A stretch of 55,604 nucleotides of DNA from JAKVCB01 sp963578605 (GTDB lineage: Bacteria; Planctomycetota; Planctomycetia; Pirellulales; Lacipirellulaceae), in assembly GCA_963578605.1 (NCBI GenBank), contig CAUZEA010000029.1:1-55604 (forward strand), written 5' to 3'. The position numbers were made by a program, and so were the translations under genes. The notes below the pieces were generated by a model. That model was not told where the DNA came from and ran no database searches. It worked only from the letters and a program-made list of their open reading frames with translations. This document shows positions 18,401 to 27,446 of the stretch, piece by piece. Every line of letters starts with the position of its first letter. Position 1 is the stretch's first letter.

Positions 18401-21400
18401 AGTGACTTCGAGTTCGACCACAGTGCTCTTGCCGTCAAGGTGGATGATCCGAGGGGGCAGGTAGGTGCCATTGGCTGGGCGAACAAACAACATGACGGTA
18501 CTGCCCGCTCGATTGGCATTCACTTGAAGTTGCACTTTGTCGCCAGGGGCGTAGTCGCGGCGGTCCGGAATGAGTTCCAGATCGTCGAAGCGAAAGTCAC
18601 GGCCGTCGTACCCCTCGCCTACAATCGTGAATACGTATCCACCCTCGCACGCGTGCCCAGCTTCGTCGGTGAGAGAGTAGAGCAGACGATACTGACCTTG
18701 TATCGACGCACTGATTTGCAGCCTGGCTTGCCCCTGGTCATTCGTCGCCAGATCCCAACGGCGAACTTCGGTTTCGATCGGCTGTGGGTCCTCGGCATCG
18801 TCGTAGTCGATTTTGAGCAGTTTCAACACGCCGTCGCCTTGGACCGGTTTGCCGTCGATCCGCCGCGCTGCAAAATTGGCTTCTATCGTGTCGCCAACGC
18901 GGTAGTAGCCTCGATCCACCCAGGCAAAGACTTTTAGTGGATGTTGGCTGACCAGTACGTGACCATTTCCCACGATCGTGCGGCGCGACTGATCGACAAC
19001 CTCAGCCTGGATTTGATAGCGGTGGTCTTGATGCGGATGAAAGGCCTTGGCAAGCGACGTATCGATTTGGACTTCCAGTGTGCCATCGGCACCAATTTCA
19101 GCTTCGCGCTCGACCACGACTTCGGGCGGCGTGGGAGACCGCCAGAACCACCGCGGCGCCGGACGTGGAGATCCCCAGCGACGCCACTGGGGGTACCAGG
19201 TGTAATCGTAGGCAAACCACCAATACCCCGGGCCATACAACCAATCCCAGGGGCTGGGCGGGTACCAGTCGGCCACGACGGTTGTGCGGAGCACTTTGTA
19301 TTTGACGCGGGCATTGGTTACCGGCGCCCCAAAATAGTAATTTGCCCGAATCTTGGCGGTGATCGTTTTTCCAAGCTCAACCGGGTCGGTAGGGGCTTCG
19401 ACCACTACTTCAAACTCCGGTTTCTTGTACTCTTCGACGCGGAAGTTGCCTCCCCCGTGGTTGACAACCGTCAAGTGGTACTCTCCCAGCGTAGCGTCGT
19501 CTGGTAGTTCATACACTCCTTCAATACCGCTGTACTGATCGGACGTGATTGCTTCGGAAAAGACTTTTTCACCTTTGGGATTCACGATTTCGACCTGGAA
19601 TGCCTGGTGGGCGAATTGGGATTTTCCATCCTGGTCGTATTGGGTGTGGCGGACCCAGAACTTGAACTGGACCGTTTGGGCAGGGCGGTAAACGGGGCGA
19701 TCGGTGATCGTAAAAACTTTGGTTGCGCTGTATTGCTGGTCGTAGTACTTCGAGTACCAGGCGTGGGCAAAGCCGAGATAAGCGAAGCGGCCATCTTTGG
19801 TCGTAGCGGTTGCCAGCCACTGCATCCGGCTGGCGGGTGCTTTGGCGACGTCGGGCATGAGGGCCAGGCCGGCCTCGTCGGTCAGCTCGGAAAATTGATC
19901 CGTGCGCATGCGGAACTGGGTGCCATCCAGGTGCTCATTCCAATAGCCGAAGAATTCAACATTGGCGTTTGCAATCGGAGCACCCGTGACCGCGTCTGCA
20001 ACATAGTAGAGGGTATTCTCTGCCATCGGTTTACGAACGATGGCGGTATCGGCGACCCAGAGCACAATGGTGGAGGTATTGCCCTCTTTCATGGTGGCAG
20101 TCACCAAGTAAGCACCAGCCTGCGCTAGCGGCGTTGAAATAGTAATTCGTCGATCGAAGTGATTTGCGCGTGGTTCCAGGTCCAGGCTCCACCGGGCAAC
20201 CTCGTCCCCAAGGTATTTCTTCTGTCGGCGACGCACGAGCCGGTAGCCGAGATTGTCAATTTGCACCTTATGGCGGTCGAGTTTGCGGGGTTGCGACTTG
20301 AGGTATGCTTTGATGTCAGCCAGCAGCAGTTTGACATCAATTTTGTGCGCGACGAGTTGGACATGGTCTCCATTGCGAAAGCGATATTGGACCGTGGCAC
20401 CGCGTCTGGCGGGCTGGTTCGGCAGCGGTTCGAACCGCCCCCAGTTGTCCACGATTTGATCGAGCTGAGCTTGATACTGTTTCCTGCTGTCACCCGCGGA
20501 GTGCTCGATGGCCATGTTGAAGTATTCTGCGGCGCGGGAGAATTGCCGGCGGTTCTGAAAGATCTCTGCCAGGGCGGTTACGGCTGAGAGGTTAGAGACC
20601 TGCCCTCCGCGAGTTTCCGCCTGAGCGATTGCCTGTTGATAAAGTTTGATCGGGTTGTGCTCTGAGGGCAGTTCCAGTCGCCTGATACCGGTCGCCAGGC
20701 GGGCGATCGTTTCATGGTCACTCAAGGTGTGCAAGGCCCAGGTTCCTGTTTGTTCCTGAAGATCCGCGTCGGGATTGGCGAACCGACCGTGATAATCGGC
20801 AAGTGTTTGAACGCCAAATTGCTGGCGGAGGAACATGGCCCGCCGGAGGGTTGCCTCGTAACGTTGCGGTTCGCCTAAGGATGCGAGCTGCTGTAATGCC
20901 CAACGCCAGCGTTCTCCATCACTGGTCGCCTTTTCCCAACTGCTGGGTAAGTCATAGAAAACCGGCTGGCCGTCCTCATCGACCGGCGCGCCCGACACCT
21001 GTGGGTCGTAGTTGCCCCATCCTTCTTTGTATTCAGGCAACGAATCCAGGCGGGTAAGCGACTGCAAACGCCACGCGGCATTCCCACCTCGACCAAACTG
21101 CAAAGCACTTGCCAGTTGGTTCCGCAAATGCGCCATCGTTGCTGTGTCTCCCGATTTGTCCATAATCGCAGAGGCCTGCCGATAAAGCTGGAGCGCGCGA
21201 GTGCGGTCGCGAGCGTTGGAATTCACCAGCTTTCCGCCGCCTCGATGGTGACCTCGCTGATATTCGCCGGCAATCAGGTAACCATGATGCGGGCCTGCCA
21301 GATAGGAATCGGCAATCGCGGTAAGAAGTTGCTCGTTGCCGGCGTGGGCGCGAGCCACCCGCGCGCGAAATTCATCGATTTCCGACACCTGGTTGAGATG

Positions 21401-21640
21401 TTTCAAGCAGGCAATCGCAACGGGGAACGCTTGCACAAGATCTGCCGTGTCGGCATCTTCCGACAGCAAGAGGGAGCCGAAGGTGTCGAAAGCGTCCCGG
21501 TAGTTTCCGTCACGGTATGCCTGGTGAGCAGCGGCACTGTCGACGTGCTGGGGGAGTTCCGCAGCCAGGCCGTGTGAGCCGGGGGGGCTGGTCAACAAAC
21601 AGACCAGACCGAGCGCGAGGATGGTGGTTCTTGACAGCAT
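15449..21640 (-). CDS. Alpha-2-macroglobulin family protein with thioester motif
   Basis: 2063 residues, larger than E. coli YfhM (about 1650). Signal peptide 1-27 without a lipobox, then a helical repeat-like part (about 35-420). A macroglobulin MG2 segment with D-R-P-V-Y-R-P-A-Q-T-V-Q-F-K-F lies near 646. A Trp/Tyr-rich insert follows at 791-834. A low-complexity, Gln/Arg/Ser/Ala-rich stretch at about 1170-1285 sits where a protease bait region is expected. The A2M domain is near 1300 (F-A-D-T-A-L-W-I-A-A-L and P-D-N-L-T-T-W-K-I-R). The thioester motif G-C-T-E-Q has C1517 and Q1520, and an MG10-like end is at about 1930-2050. Such proteins trap attacking proteases in the periplasm or at the cell surface. 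No penicillin-binding protein 1C gene is adjacent. Confidence 0.9.
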   Translation of the reverse strand: MLSRTTILALGLVCLLTSPPGSHGLAAELPQHVDSAAAHQAYRDGNYRDAFDTFGSLLLSEDADTADLVQAFPVAIACLKHLNQVSEIDEFRARVARAHAGNEQLLTAIADSYLAGPHHGYLIAGEYQRGHHRGGGKLVNSNARDRTRALQLYRQASAIMDKSGDTATMAHLRNQLASALQFGRGGNAAWRLQSLTRLDSLPEYKEGWGNYDPQVSGAPVDEDGQPVFYDLPSSWEKATSDGERWRWALQQLASLGEPQRYEATLRRAMFLRQQFGVQTLADYHGRFANPDADLQEQTGTWALHTLSDHETIARLATGIRRLELPSEHNPIKLYQQAIAQAETRGGQVSNLSAVTALAEIFQNRRQFSRAAEYFNMAIEHSAGDSRKQYQAQLDQIVDNWGRFEPLPNQPARRGATVQYRFRNGDHVQLVAHKIDVKLLLADIKAYLKSQPRKLDRHKVQIDNLGYRLVRRRQKKYLGDEVARWSLDLEPRANHFDRRITISTPLAQAGAYLVTATMKEGNTSTIVLWVADTAIVRKPMAENTLYYVADAVTGAPIANANVEFFGYWNEHLDGTQFRMRTDQFSELTDEAGLALMPDVAKAPASRMQWLATATTKDGRFAYLGFAHAWYSKYYDQQYSATKVFTITDRPVYRPAQTVQFKFWVRHTQYDQDGKSQFAHQAFQVEIVNPKGEKVFSEAITSDQYSGIEGVYELPDDATLGEYHLTVVNHGGGNFRVEEYKKPEFEVVVEAPTDPVELGKTITAKIRANYYFGAPVTNARVKYKVLRTTVVADWYPPSPWDWLYGPGYWWFAYDYTWYPQWRRWGSPRPAPRWFWRSPTPPEVVVEREAEIGADGTLEVQIDTSLAKAFHPHQDHRYQIQAEVVDQSRRTIVGNGHVLVSQHPLKVFAWVDRGYYRVGDTIEANFAARRIDGKPVQGDGVLKLLKIDYDDAEDPQPIETEVRRWDLATNDQGQARLQISASIQGQYRLLYSLTDEAGHACEGGYVFTIVGEGYDGRDFRFDDLELIPDRRDYAPGDKVQLQVNANRAGSTVMLFVRPANGTYLPPRIIHLDGKSTVVELEVTPKDMPNFFVEAVTVANGRVHTRTREIHVPPEKRILNVEVVPSAEGYEPGQKAEVKLKVTDHTGRPYVGSTVITIYDKSVEYISGGSNVGDIKAFFWKWRRQHQPQSQSNLDRSAQSVALPRQPRMRNLGIFGAGVADEWNDRYRGKSGRGRFDRNEVSSDFQSDAIRLFAASDGQALRATGVAPAAAAAKIERDSSYENADNEAGSITPGPQTFIRHEFADTALWIAALETNSDGLATAKFEMPDNLTTWKIRVWSMGQGTRVGEGTTEVVTRKNLVVRLQAPRFFVEFDEVLLSANVHNYLSEAKQVNIQLQLEGGTLEAPGVMEETVEIEAGGEHRIDWRVTAVHEGEAVVRMLAQTDGAADTVQMRFPVYVHGLLKTDSYSGVLRPDQTQSAFEIIVPADRRVEDSRLEIRYRPTLAGTMVDALPYLIEYPHGCTEQTLNRFLPAVITQQTLLRMGLDLEALAQKQADLNSPDLEDDPTGWETPKQFGRNPVFDQEKLDTIVKAGVKRLTEMQLADGGWGWFSGWGEQSTPHTTAIVVRGLQIAEQNNVALVPGVRERGIDWLANYQAGQIRQLQNCDDAEKIVDKSKPHKRKADNIDALVYMVLVDAAQPNPVMRDFLIRDRTHLAVYSLAMVGIALHQQGENEKLAMIMRNIRQYVVTDDENQTAYLNLPAGSWWFWYGSEFEAHAYYLKLLAATQPQSDLASQIARYLVNNRKHATYWNSTRDTALVIEALADFLTASGESHPELTVEIWMDGQKRKEVAINRDNLFSFDHKFVLTGEAVQPGRHTVELRKRGTGPLYFNAYLRNFTQEDDIRRSGLELKVNRRFYKLVSVDQTNEVAGSRGEIVRQRDASYDRQPLTNLGLVKSGDLIEVELVIESKNDYEYIVLEDMKAAGFEPVQQLSGYNGNEMGAYLEIRDNRVNLFVRQLARGTHSVSYRLRAEIPGRFSALPTRATAMYAPDLTGNSDEMKIRIEDRDDS

Positions 21641-21787
21641 AGTAGCGATTCCTTGTTTTTTCTCATTCCAGCTGATCCATATCCTCCCCAGGCGTTAACC
21701 GACGGTTGCCCCCACCATTCCGCCGTGGTCTCTTGACGAGGTATGTTCTACGCGGTGACGGCATGTTCGGTCCACAGGAGTCGGAAA

Positions 21788-21940
21788 ATGGGGGGCAATC
21801 CAGATCCGGTTACCTGGTTCGACGTCATCGGGGCTCAATTAGTTCCCCGGCAGCGTTTTTTCAAGTTCCAGTTTTCTCCGTCTGGCGAATGCCTAGAATG
21901 GCAGGTACCGGTGCCAATGGTCTTTTGCTTTCAAGCGTGA
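21788..21940 (+). CDS. Possible small protein upstream of the J-like membrane protein
   Basis: A frame of 50 codons starting at ATG 21788 with AGGAG exactly 7 bases upstream and ending 6 bases before the next gene's ATG. The predicted protein is rich in Phe, Val and Pro (for example F-F-K-F-Q-F-S-P-S-G-E) and has no family I recognise. The ideal ribosome site and the tight coupling favour a real gene or a leader; the lack of any homology that I know and ordinary codon bias argue for caution. Confidence 0.3.
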   Translation: MGGNPDPVTWFDVIGAQLVPRQRFFKFQFSPSGECLEWQVPVPMVFCFQA

Positions 21941-21946
21941 TCATCG

Positions 21947-23257
21947 ATGTCTGACGTTTTTGACCCCTATCGCCAGTGGCTCGACTTGGATTTGGGCCAC
22001 CCGCCCCGCAATCACTATGAGCTCTTGGGATTGACGGCAAATCAGCCGGATGCCAATACCGTCGTGAACGCCCGCGATCGCATGTTGAAGAAACTCCGCG
22101 ATGTGCAGCCACAGGAGCGGGGAAGCGAGTGGGAGCAGCTGGTCAAGCGGGTTCAAGAGGCAGGCAGGTGTTTGCTTGCGAGCGATGTGCTGGCCGATGA
22201 GGATCAACAGCCCAGACCGGTTCCCGTTGCAGTACCGTCAGCCACGATTGCCACACAGGGCTCGCATCAAGCGGTCCCGCTGGCTCAATTGGTTCCCACG
22301 ACTTTGCCCACGGCACCGCCTGTCGAGATATCGCCAGCAGTCGCTGAGAACGAAATGCTGTCGCCACGACCTGTCGTGACAGGAAGAGCTTCCAGATATC
22401 GACGACGTCGTCACTGGTCAACTTGGATAGTTCCGCTGATCTTGGTGGTGATTTTGGGAGTGGTCAGTTATCAATTGTGGCACATGTTACGTTCCGAGCC
22501 AGGGGCAGGCCTTCCAGCGGTGTCGCAAACCGACGTGCCGCAAACCGAGCTGCCGCCGACCGTGTCGCAAAGTGAGCCAGACCAGAGGGGTGCGGGCAAC
22601 ACGGTTGAGCAATCCACACCCGGGGATGACCAACCGGGGGTTACCGGGGCTAAGATGGGCACGACATCAGACCAGGATCGGCAGGCAGAGAGTCGTCCTG
22701 GTAAGGTTCCCGTTGCAGCCAGGCCACCCCGGGGAGAAACTTTGGATCTCTCTGACGAAGAGCAGGAAACGGTTCGCAAAATCCTGGCGGCGTTGGCGCG
22801 GGAAGAATTTGACGGAGCAACAGATTCGATCAAAACGCTCACGGCTACCAACCAGCAGATGGGTGGCAGTCTGAACGTGCTCAAAATCCATGTGGGATTC
22901 TACTGGGCGGGTGTCGAGGAGGCCTGGCAAGCTCTCCAGCCAGGGCGAGAATTACGTTATCGTGGCCAGAAGGGGGCGGTTGTCGAGCGCACCGACAGGG
23001 AACTGGTCATGCGCGTTGCTGGCCGGAACGAAACGATCGATGTGAAACCGATTGAGCCGTGGCTCGAGAAACAACTGGCTGACGGCTGGTTTGATCGGGA
23101 TGATGCTGCCAATTGGGTGAGCATTGGCGCCAGAGAATTTGTGCGACCGGGTGGTGACGTGCAACGGGCCCGCCGCTATTGGCAGCGGGCAGCGCGCGCG
23201 GGTGAGCCTGCCGACCGGCTCCTGCCGCTGTTGGAGTGGTCGCATCTCAGGCCATGA
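21947..23257 (+). CDS. Membrane protein with planctomycete J-like N-terminal module
   Basis: 436 residues. The N-terminus F-D-P-Y-R-Q-W-L-D-L ... P-P-R-N-H-Y-E-L-L-G-L is a module common in planctomycete regulators and resembles helix II of DnaJ domains, but the H-P-D tripeptide is missing. A basic patch (R-Y-R-R-R-R-H) precedes one membrane segment (about 157-179). A low-complexity linker (T-D-V-P-Q-T-E-L type repeats) leads to a folded C-terminal part (260-436) that I do not recognise. Predicted single-pass, with the J-like part in the cytoplasm. Convergent with the DUF1571 gene. Confidence 0.72.
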   Translation: MSDVFDPYRQWLDLDLGHPPRNHYELLGLTANQPDANTVVNARDRMLKKLRDVQPQERGSEWEQLVKRVQEAGRCLLASDVLADEDQQPRPVPVAVPSATIATQGSHQAVPLAQLVPTTLPTAPPVEISPAVAENEMLSPRPVVTGRASRYRRRRHWSTWIVPLILVVILGVVSYQLWHMLRSEPGAGLPAVSQTDVPQTELPPTVSQSEPDQRGAGNTVEQSTPGDDQPGVTGAKMGTTSDQDRQAESRPGKVPVAARPPRGETLDLSDEEQETVRKILAALAREEFDGATDSIKTLTATNQQMGGSLNVLKIHVGFYWAGVEEAWQALQPGRELRYRGQKGAVVERTDRELVMRVAGRNETIDVKPIEPWLEKQLADGWFDRDDAANWVSIGAREFVRPGGDVQRARRYWQRAARAGEPADRLLPLLEWSHLRP

Positions 23258-23397
23258 CCTGGCGCGGATGCCGACCTGCGGCGCGATGGGATGAATGGTT
23301 GAGGGCAATTCGGCGTTTGATCGCTCAAGGCTTCAAACTTCCAAAGAAGTTTTAATGCGCCCAGGAGTTGCCAGGGTCCAACGGGTTGAAGCCCGGC

Positions 23398-24261
23398 TTA
23401 TTGCTTGAAGATTTCCGGGTTTTCTTTGTCGAAGTCTTTGGACGTAAACCCTTGATTGATTTTCAGGTTTGTGTAGGTATACGATTCTTCAAGTGGCGGT
23501 GTCCCATCCGCTTCCGCAGGCCAAAGGAAGGCGTCGAAGTGCAGCGGCACCTGGAGTTCATTGTCGAGAAAGATGCGGGAGATATGGCTGCGGAATGCTT
23601 GCCGCGGTTTGGGATGCACAACTTGAATCAGGGTTGCCGAACGCCCGCCAATACGGGAGTTCGGATTGATCTGCACTTCGGACTCGTCATATTTGATATC
23701 TTCTTCTGACGTCTTCAAATACTCCTCGCAAAGATTGCGCATGCCAACGTGGGTGATGGGGTATTTTTGCCCGCTCATGGCGATCATTCCTTCGGGGTCA
23801 AGACTCACCGGCGCCATAATTTTGCGTTTCCATCCACCGTCCAGTGCGATGAGATCTCCGTCGTTCATTCCCGCAACATAGAGTACTTCGCGGTCTTTGT
23901 GCGGATGCAGGAACTGCATGTAGACACTGAAGGGTTGCTGCCGAACCTTCATAAAGATGTGTTGCCGTTCGCCCAGCTCATCGTCTAATCGTTCGCGTTT
24001 GACGAGCGTACAAGAGTAGTCTTGTACTTGCTGATCGATGTGATCCAGCACCCCGTGCATGACGCGAAGTACCGGCTGGAGGGGATGTTTTTCGTCACTA
24101 CGAGGCGCAAAATCAAAGGGAGACTTCATGTGCTTGACCGGAGCTACCCCTGTAGTCTGTCCGGAAGCAGCTTGGGGGTTCATCAGCAGGCAAAGTGCGA
24201 GAATACAGAGCACCGTGGAGAATTGCTTGCGAAGTGGGTGTGTTGCTGGTTGAGTCCACAT
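23398..24261 (-). CDS. DUF1571 domain protein, secreted
   Basis: 287 residues. A signal peptide (about 12-35, ending A-A-S-G-Q) is followed by the DUF1571 body: D-Y-S-C-T-L-V-K-R-E-R near 85, V-Y-M-Q-F-L-H-P-H-K-D-R-E-V-L-Y and I-S-R-I-F-L-D-N-E-L-Q-V-P-L-H-F near the C-terminus. The family is abundant in planctomycetes and resembles LolA/LolB-like lipid-binding folds, but its function is not established. Monocistronic by position. Confidence 0.85.
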   Translation of the reverse strand: MWTQPATHPLRKQFSTVLCILALCLLMNPQAASGQTTGVAPVKHMKSPFDFAPRSDEKHPLQPVLRVMHGVLDHIDQQVQDYSCTLVKRERLDDELGERQHIFMKVRQQPFSVYMQFLHPHKDREVLYVAGMNDGDLIALDGGWKRKIMAPVSLDPEGMIAMSGQKYPITHVGMRNLCEEYLKTSEEDIKYDESEVQINPNSRIGGRSATLIQVVHPKPRQAFRSHISRIFLDNELQVPLHFDAFLWPAEADGTPPLEESYTYTNLKINQGFTSKDFDKENPEIFKQ

Positions 24262-24632
24262 AACGGCTTCTCCATAGGTCGCCTGGGGAGTTCATGGGTC
24301 CGCCATGGGCGAATTGGTAACCGCAAGGATAGCGAAATTACCGAGGTGCTGAGATAGCAACTTTTATGCCCAGTCGTAAGTGAAGGGCGAAAACTAATGC
24401 TCTGCTGCTCAGTACGTCTTGGGGGTAGGTAAAGTTGTCGATATTGCTGATTGGTTGAGCCTCAAACAGTTGAAATCTGTGCACGCATCGCCTGCAGTGC
24501 TTGTAGGGTTTACAATCAAAACCCGCTGCGATCGGTGGGGTAGTCCCCCTAGGGATGACAATACCACGTCAACTGTTTTTTTTGATAGCCCCATCCTAGA
24601 TAACCTTGTTTTACCGCGAAAGTGAGAACCCC
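24262..24632. other. Divergent intergenic region between DUF1571 and MBL genes
   Basis: 371 bases that must hold the promoters for both divergent genes. A short GGGG-TAGT-CCCC hairpin lies at about 24537-24548. A run of eight T at about 24573-24580 is seen upstream of the MBL gene. No gene or known RNA family recognised. Confidence 0.35.
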
Positions 24633-25304
24633 GTGCCCGAGCCCCTCTCTCAAGTGGCCACGATCGTTTCCATACCGTTCGAAGAGAACACGTACATATT
24701 GCACCATGCTGACCGGGTTGATTGTCTCGTTATTGATCCAGGATTGGAACCCCCGAAGATCTTTAAGTACCTGGATGACCACGAAATGGTACCGGCGGCA
24801 ATTCTCTGCACCCACGGACACAGCGACCACATCGCGGGAAATGCAGAACTGAAAGCGCGTTGGCCAGATTGTCCGCTTTTGATCGGCCACGGTGACGCGG
24901 TAAAACTAACCGACCCGGTGTTAAATCTATCTGCCGGTTTTGGGGTGCACCTGGTCAGTCCCCCTGCCGACAAAACCCTTCGAGACGGGGACGTATTCGA
25001 GGGAGCCGGGTTTCGTCTGGAGGTACTGGAAACACCGGGACACTGCGGCGGGCACATTGTGTTCGTCGACCGCAGTTCATCGCCAATCCGCGTTTTCGGT
25101 GGCGACGTATTGTTCCAGGGCAGTGTGGGACGAACCGACTTTGAAGATGGCGATTTTGAGCAACTGCGTGCATCGATTCATGAGAAGTTGTTCCCACTTC
25201 CAGAGACGACGGTCGTGTTGCCGGGGCACGGGCCACCCACGACGATTGAAACTGAGAAACGGTTGAATCCGTTTGTAGGATTACCCGCCGGTTACACGGG
25301 TTAG
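24633..25304 (+). CDS. MBL-fold metallo-hydrolase (glyoxalase II-like)
   Basis: 223 residues from GTG 24633; a TTG at 24606 would add nine residues. The metal-binding signature T-H-G-H-S-D-H is present near residue 73, followed by T-P-G-H-C-G-G-H, G-G-D-V-L-F and L-P-G-H-G-P-P-T at the expected places, so both metal sites look complete. This arrangement fits the small hydroxyacylglutathione hydrolase-like group that splits thioesters. The stop codon is two bases from the stop of the convergent histidine kinase gene. Confidence 0.88.
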   Translation: MPEPLSQVATIVSIPFEENTYILHHADRVDCLVIDPGLEPPKIFKYLDDHEMVPAAILCTHGHSDHIAGNAELKARWPDCPLLIGHGDAVKLTDPVLNLSAGFGVHLVSPPADKTLRDGDVFEGAGFRLEVLETPGHCGGHIVFVDRSSSPIRVFGGDVLFQGSVGRTDFEDGDFEQLRASIHEKLFPLPETTVVLPGHGPPTTIETEKRLNPFVGLPAGYTG

Positions 25305-25306
25305 AC

Positions 25307-27112
25307 TCAACGTGGCGATGCACCCGGCATTGGTGGAGAGTACAATTCCGATTGCTCGACGCTGTTTGCTGCGGCAGCCGAGTCATCTTCCGCGTCTTGC
25401 GGGGGCGGAGTTGTGGCGGGTAGTTCCAGCGTGAAGATGCTGCCTACTCCTGTTTTGCTCTCGACCCGAATCCGTCCGCCATGTTCTTGGAGGATTTTTT
25501 GACTGACGGGCAAGCCGAGGCCAGTTCCGCGGCCCCCTTTGTGGGACACAAATACGGTGAAGATTTTCTCAAGGTCATTCTTTTCAATTCCTGATCCGTT
25601 GTCAGCGACGCGAATGAAAGCCATGGCTTGGGTGGCGTCATAACGGGTCTCGATATCGACGCGACTTTCGCCCAGGTCCTGACACGCATCGACGGCATTC
25701 GAGACGACGTTCAAGATCGCTCGATGTATTCCCTCGGGATCAAATAGCAGGACGGGCATCTCCGGATCGGCTTTCCAGAAAAGGTAGACACGTTCTTTGC
25801 CAGCGTGTACCTGGACCAACTCAACAACGTCGCTGACGACATCGTTCAGGTTGGCGGGTTCTGGTTCTGGTTCTCGATCCTTGCTGAAGGTGAGCATGTC
25901 CATGACTAACGTTGAGATGCGTTCCTGATTTTTCTCAACAATTCCCCACCCTTTCCGCATGGTCTCGATCGATTGCTCGGCAGCTTCGAGGTCGACCTGA
26001 CTTTCATTGAGGGCCGAGGCGTGGTCTTTCAGGCCAACTTCGATCAAGTAACTGCCGCCACGCACCCCCTGCAGGATATTCTTGATATGGTGCGAAAGTG
26101 TGGCAATCGTTTGTCCAACTGCCGCAAGCCGCTCTGCCTGAACCATCGCCTTGTAATAGGATGTATCTTCCACTGCCAGGGCTGCCTGGTGAGCGATCGC
26201 AATCATCAGCTTGAGGTGTTCTTGCGTGAACTGATTTGAATCCCCTTGTTGCAACAGCTTTTCGGGTTTCACCGAGGTGTCGATGTATATTGCACCGACG
26301 ACGTGATAGCGACCTTGCATTGGGACACAAATAGCCTCTCGCACACCCAGCTTTACAATGCTCTGGGCGGGATCCCATCGATCGTCTTCCCGTGCGTCAC
26401 TTGTCAGTACACCTTCGTTGCGATCAACGACGTAGTCGAGTATCGTTTTGCTAATCGTGATCCGGTCGTCACTCTTGAGACTGCGGCGATGACGACGTAC
26501 TTTTGGGATAAGATCATTGCTCTCTTCATCTTTGAGCATGATGCAACCGCGGTCGGCATCCACCCACTCGAAGATCATGTCCATGATACGGGCCAACAAC
26601 TCGTCGATGTCGAGCGTGTGACTCACGGCTAAAGCCGTTCGGTACATGATTTCAAGGTTGCTGCGGGCACGCGCCAGCCAGGGGCTAACGGACTCGTCGC
26701 TGATCGGACCCAGTAACTGGCTGCCTTCACTTTGTGTTACCGTGTGAACAATCCTGGACCCTTCGGATTCGGAGTGCGGCGCGACGATATTGATCTTGTC
26801 GGCAAGATCTTCGAAATGGCTCCCCGTTACACCCGTGTAGAGTAACACCGTGCTGCCGAGTTGGAGTTGATCGCCACTGGAAAGTTCGTGCTCAACCAAA
26901 CGGCAACCGTTTACAAACGTGCCATTGGAACTGTCGAGATCCCGGAGGAAGTATCCCTCTTCCTGTTGACGCAATTCAGCATGTGTACGGGATACCTCCG
27001 TGTCGTGCAGCTGAATCGTATTGTTCGACACGCGACCAATCGTCACCAACTGCTCATCGAGCTCAAATCGGTTGCCCTGGTCTCGGCCGTAGATCACAAA
27101 AAGTGATGGCAC
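25307..27112 (-). CDS. FHA-GAF sensor histidine kinase
   Basis: 601 residues from GTG 27112. Residues 1-95 form an FHA phosphothreonine-binding domain (T-I-G-R-V-S-N-N-T-I then E-V-S-R-T-H-A-E-L and S-S-N-G-T-F-V-N-G). Residues 150-315 form a GAF sensor domain (C-V-P-M-Q-G-R at its core). The dimerisation helix has the phospho-acceptor pair H341/H342 in L-S-H-H-I-K-N-I-L. The ATPase domain has N-V-V-S-N-A-V-D-A, D-N-G-S-G-I and G-R-G-T-G-L-G-L. No membrane segment, so it is cytoplasmic. A receiver protein is encoded upstream on the same strand (27447-27950). FHA at the N-terminus suggests input from Ser/Thr kinases, which abound in planctomycetes. Confidence 0.93.
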   Translation of the reverse strand: MPSLFVIYGRDQGNRFELDEQLVTIGRVSNNTIQLHDTEVSRTHAELRQQEEGYFLRDLDSSNGTFVNGCRLVEHELSSGDQLQLGSTVLLYTGVTGSHFEDLADKINIVAPHSESEGSRIVHTVTQSEGSQLLGPISDESVSPWLARARSNLEIMYRTALAVSHTLDIDELLARIMDMIFEWVDADRGCIMLKDEESNDLIPKVRRHRRSLKSDDRITISKTILDYVVDRNEGVLTSDAREDDRWDPAQSIVKLGVREAICVPMQGRYHVVGAIYIDTSVKPEKLLQQGDSNQFTQEHLKLMIAIAHQAALAVEDTSYYKAMVQAERLAAVGQTIATLSHHIKNILQGVRGGSYLIEVGLKDHASALNESQVDLEAAEQSIETMRKGWGIVEKNQERISTLVMDMLTFSKDREPEPEPANLNDVVSDVVELVQVHAGKERVYLFWKADPEMPVLLFDPEGIHRAILNVVSNAVDACQDLGESRVDIETRYDATQAMAFIRVADNGSGIEKNDLEKIFTVFVSHKGGRGTGLGLPVSQKILQEHGGRIRVESKTGVGSIFTLELPATTPPPQDAEDDSAAAANSVEQSELYSPPMPGASPR

Positions 27113-27446
27113 AGTAAACTAATCTGTTGGTTGTGAGTTATTGAAATGATAAACGGGTGCGGTCTCAAACGATTTAAGCCCCGTCACGAGTCAGCAACTG
27201 TGACAAGCGTGTGTTGCGAAGAACCCGTGGCGACAGCAGAGATCGCCTCAATGGGCTTGCGCACTTGAACCCCCCTTATATCACAGAAGTCATGCTGATA
27301 CCCAAATCAACGCATCTTTTGCCAAACACACCTTTCCAGGTTATTGTGCCGCGGCGGCGGTTTTTGTTGCCGACCGAAATAACCTGAAAAGCATGGCTGG
27401 GCCAAATCAAGAAACGTCGAAGAAGATGAGTGTTCCGTCCTGTCTG
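27113..27446. other. Intergenic region between receiver and histidine kinase genes
   Basis: 334 bases between two same-strand genes. No reading frame of note. It contains a nine-base perfect inverted repeat (27337-27386). The remainder is not distinctive. Confidence 0.4.
27337..27386 (-). repeat. Inverted repeat CAGGTTATT / AATAACCTG
   Basis: CAGGTTATT at 27337-27345 and its exact reverse complement at 27378-27386 enclose 32 bases, within which CGGC and GCCG can also pair. It lies 60 bases after the stop of the receiver gene and about 225 bases before the kinase start on the minus strand. No T tract follows, so it may be an operator, an RNA processing site or a partial terminator that sets the ratio of the two products. 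Confidence 0.4.

Noticed and set aside
18218..18937. Plus-strand frame of 239 codons opposite the macroglobulin gene
   Set aside because: Mirror of conserved minus-strand coding sequence with no domain; the macroglobulin frame is continuous over the region.
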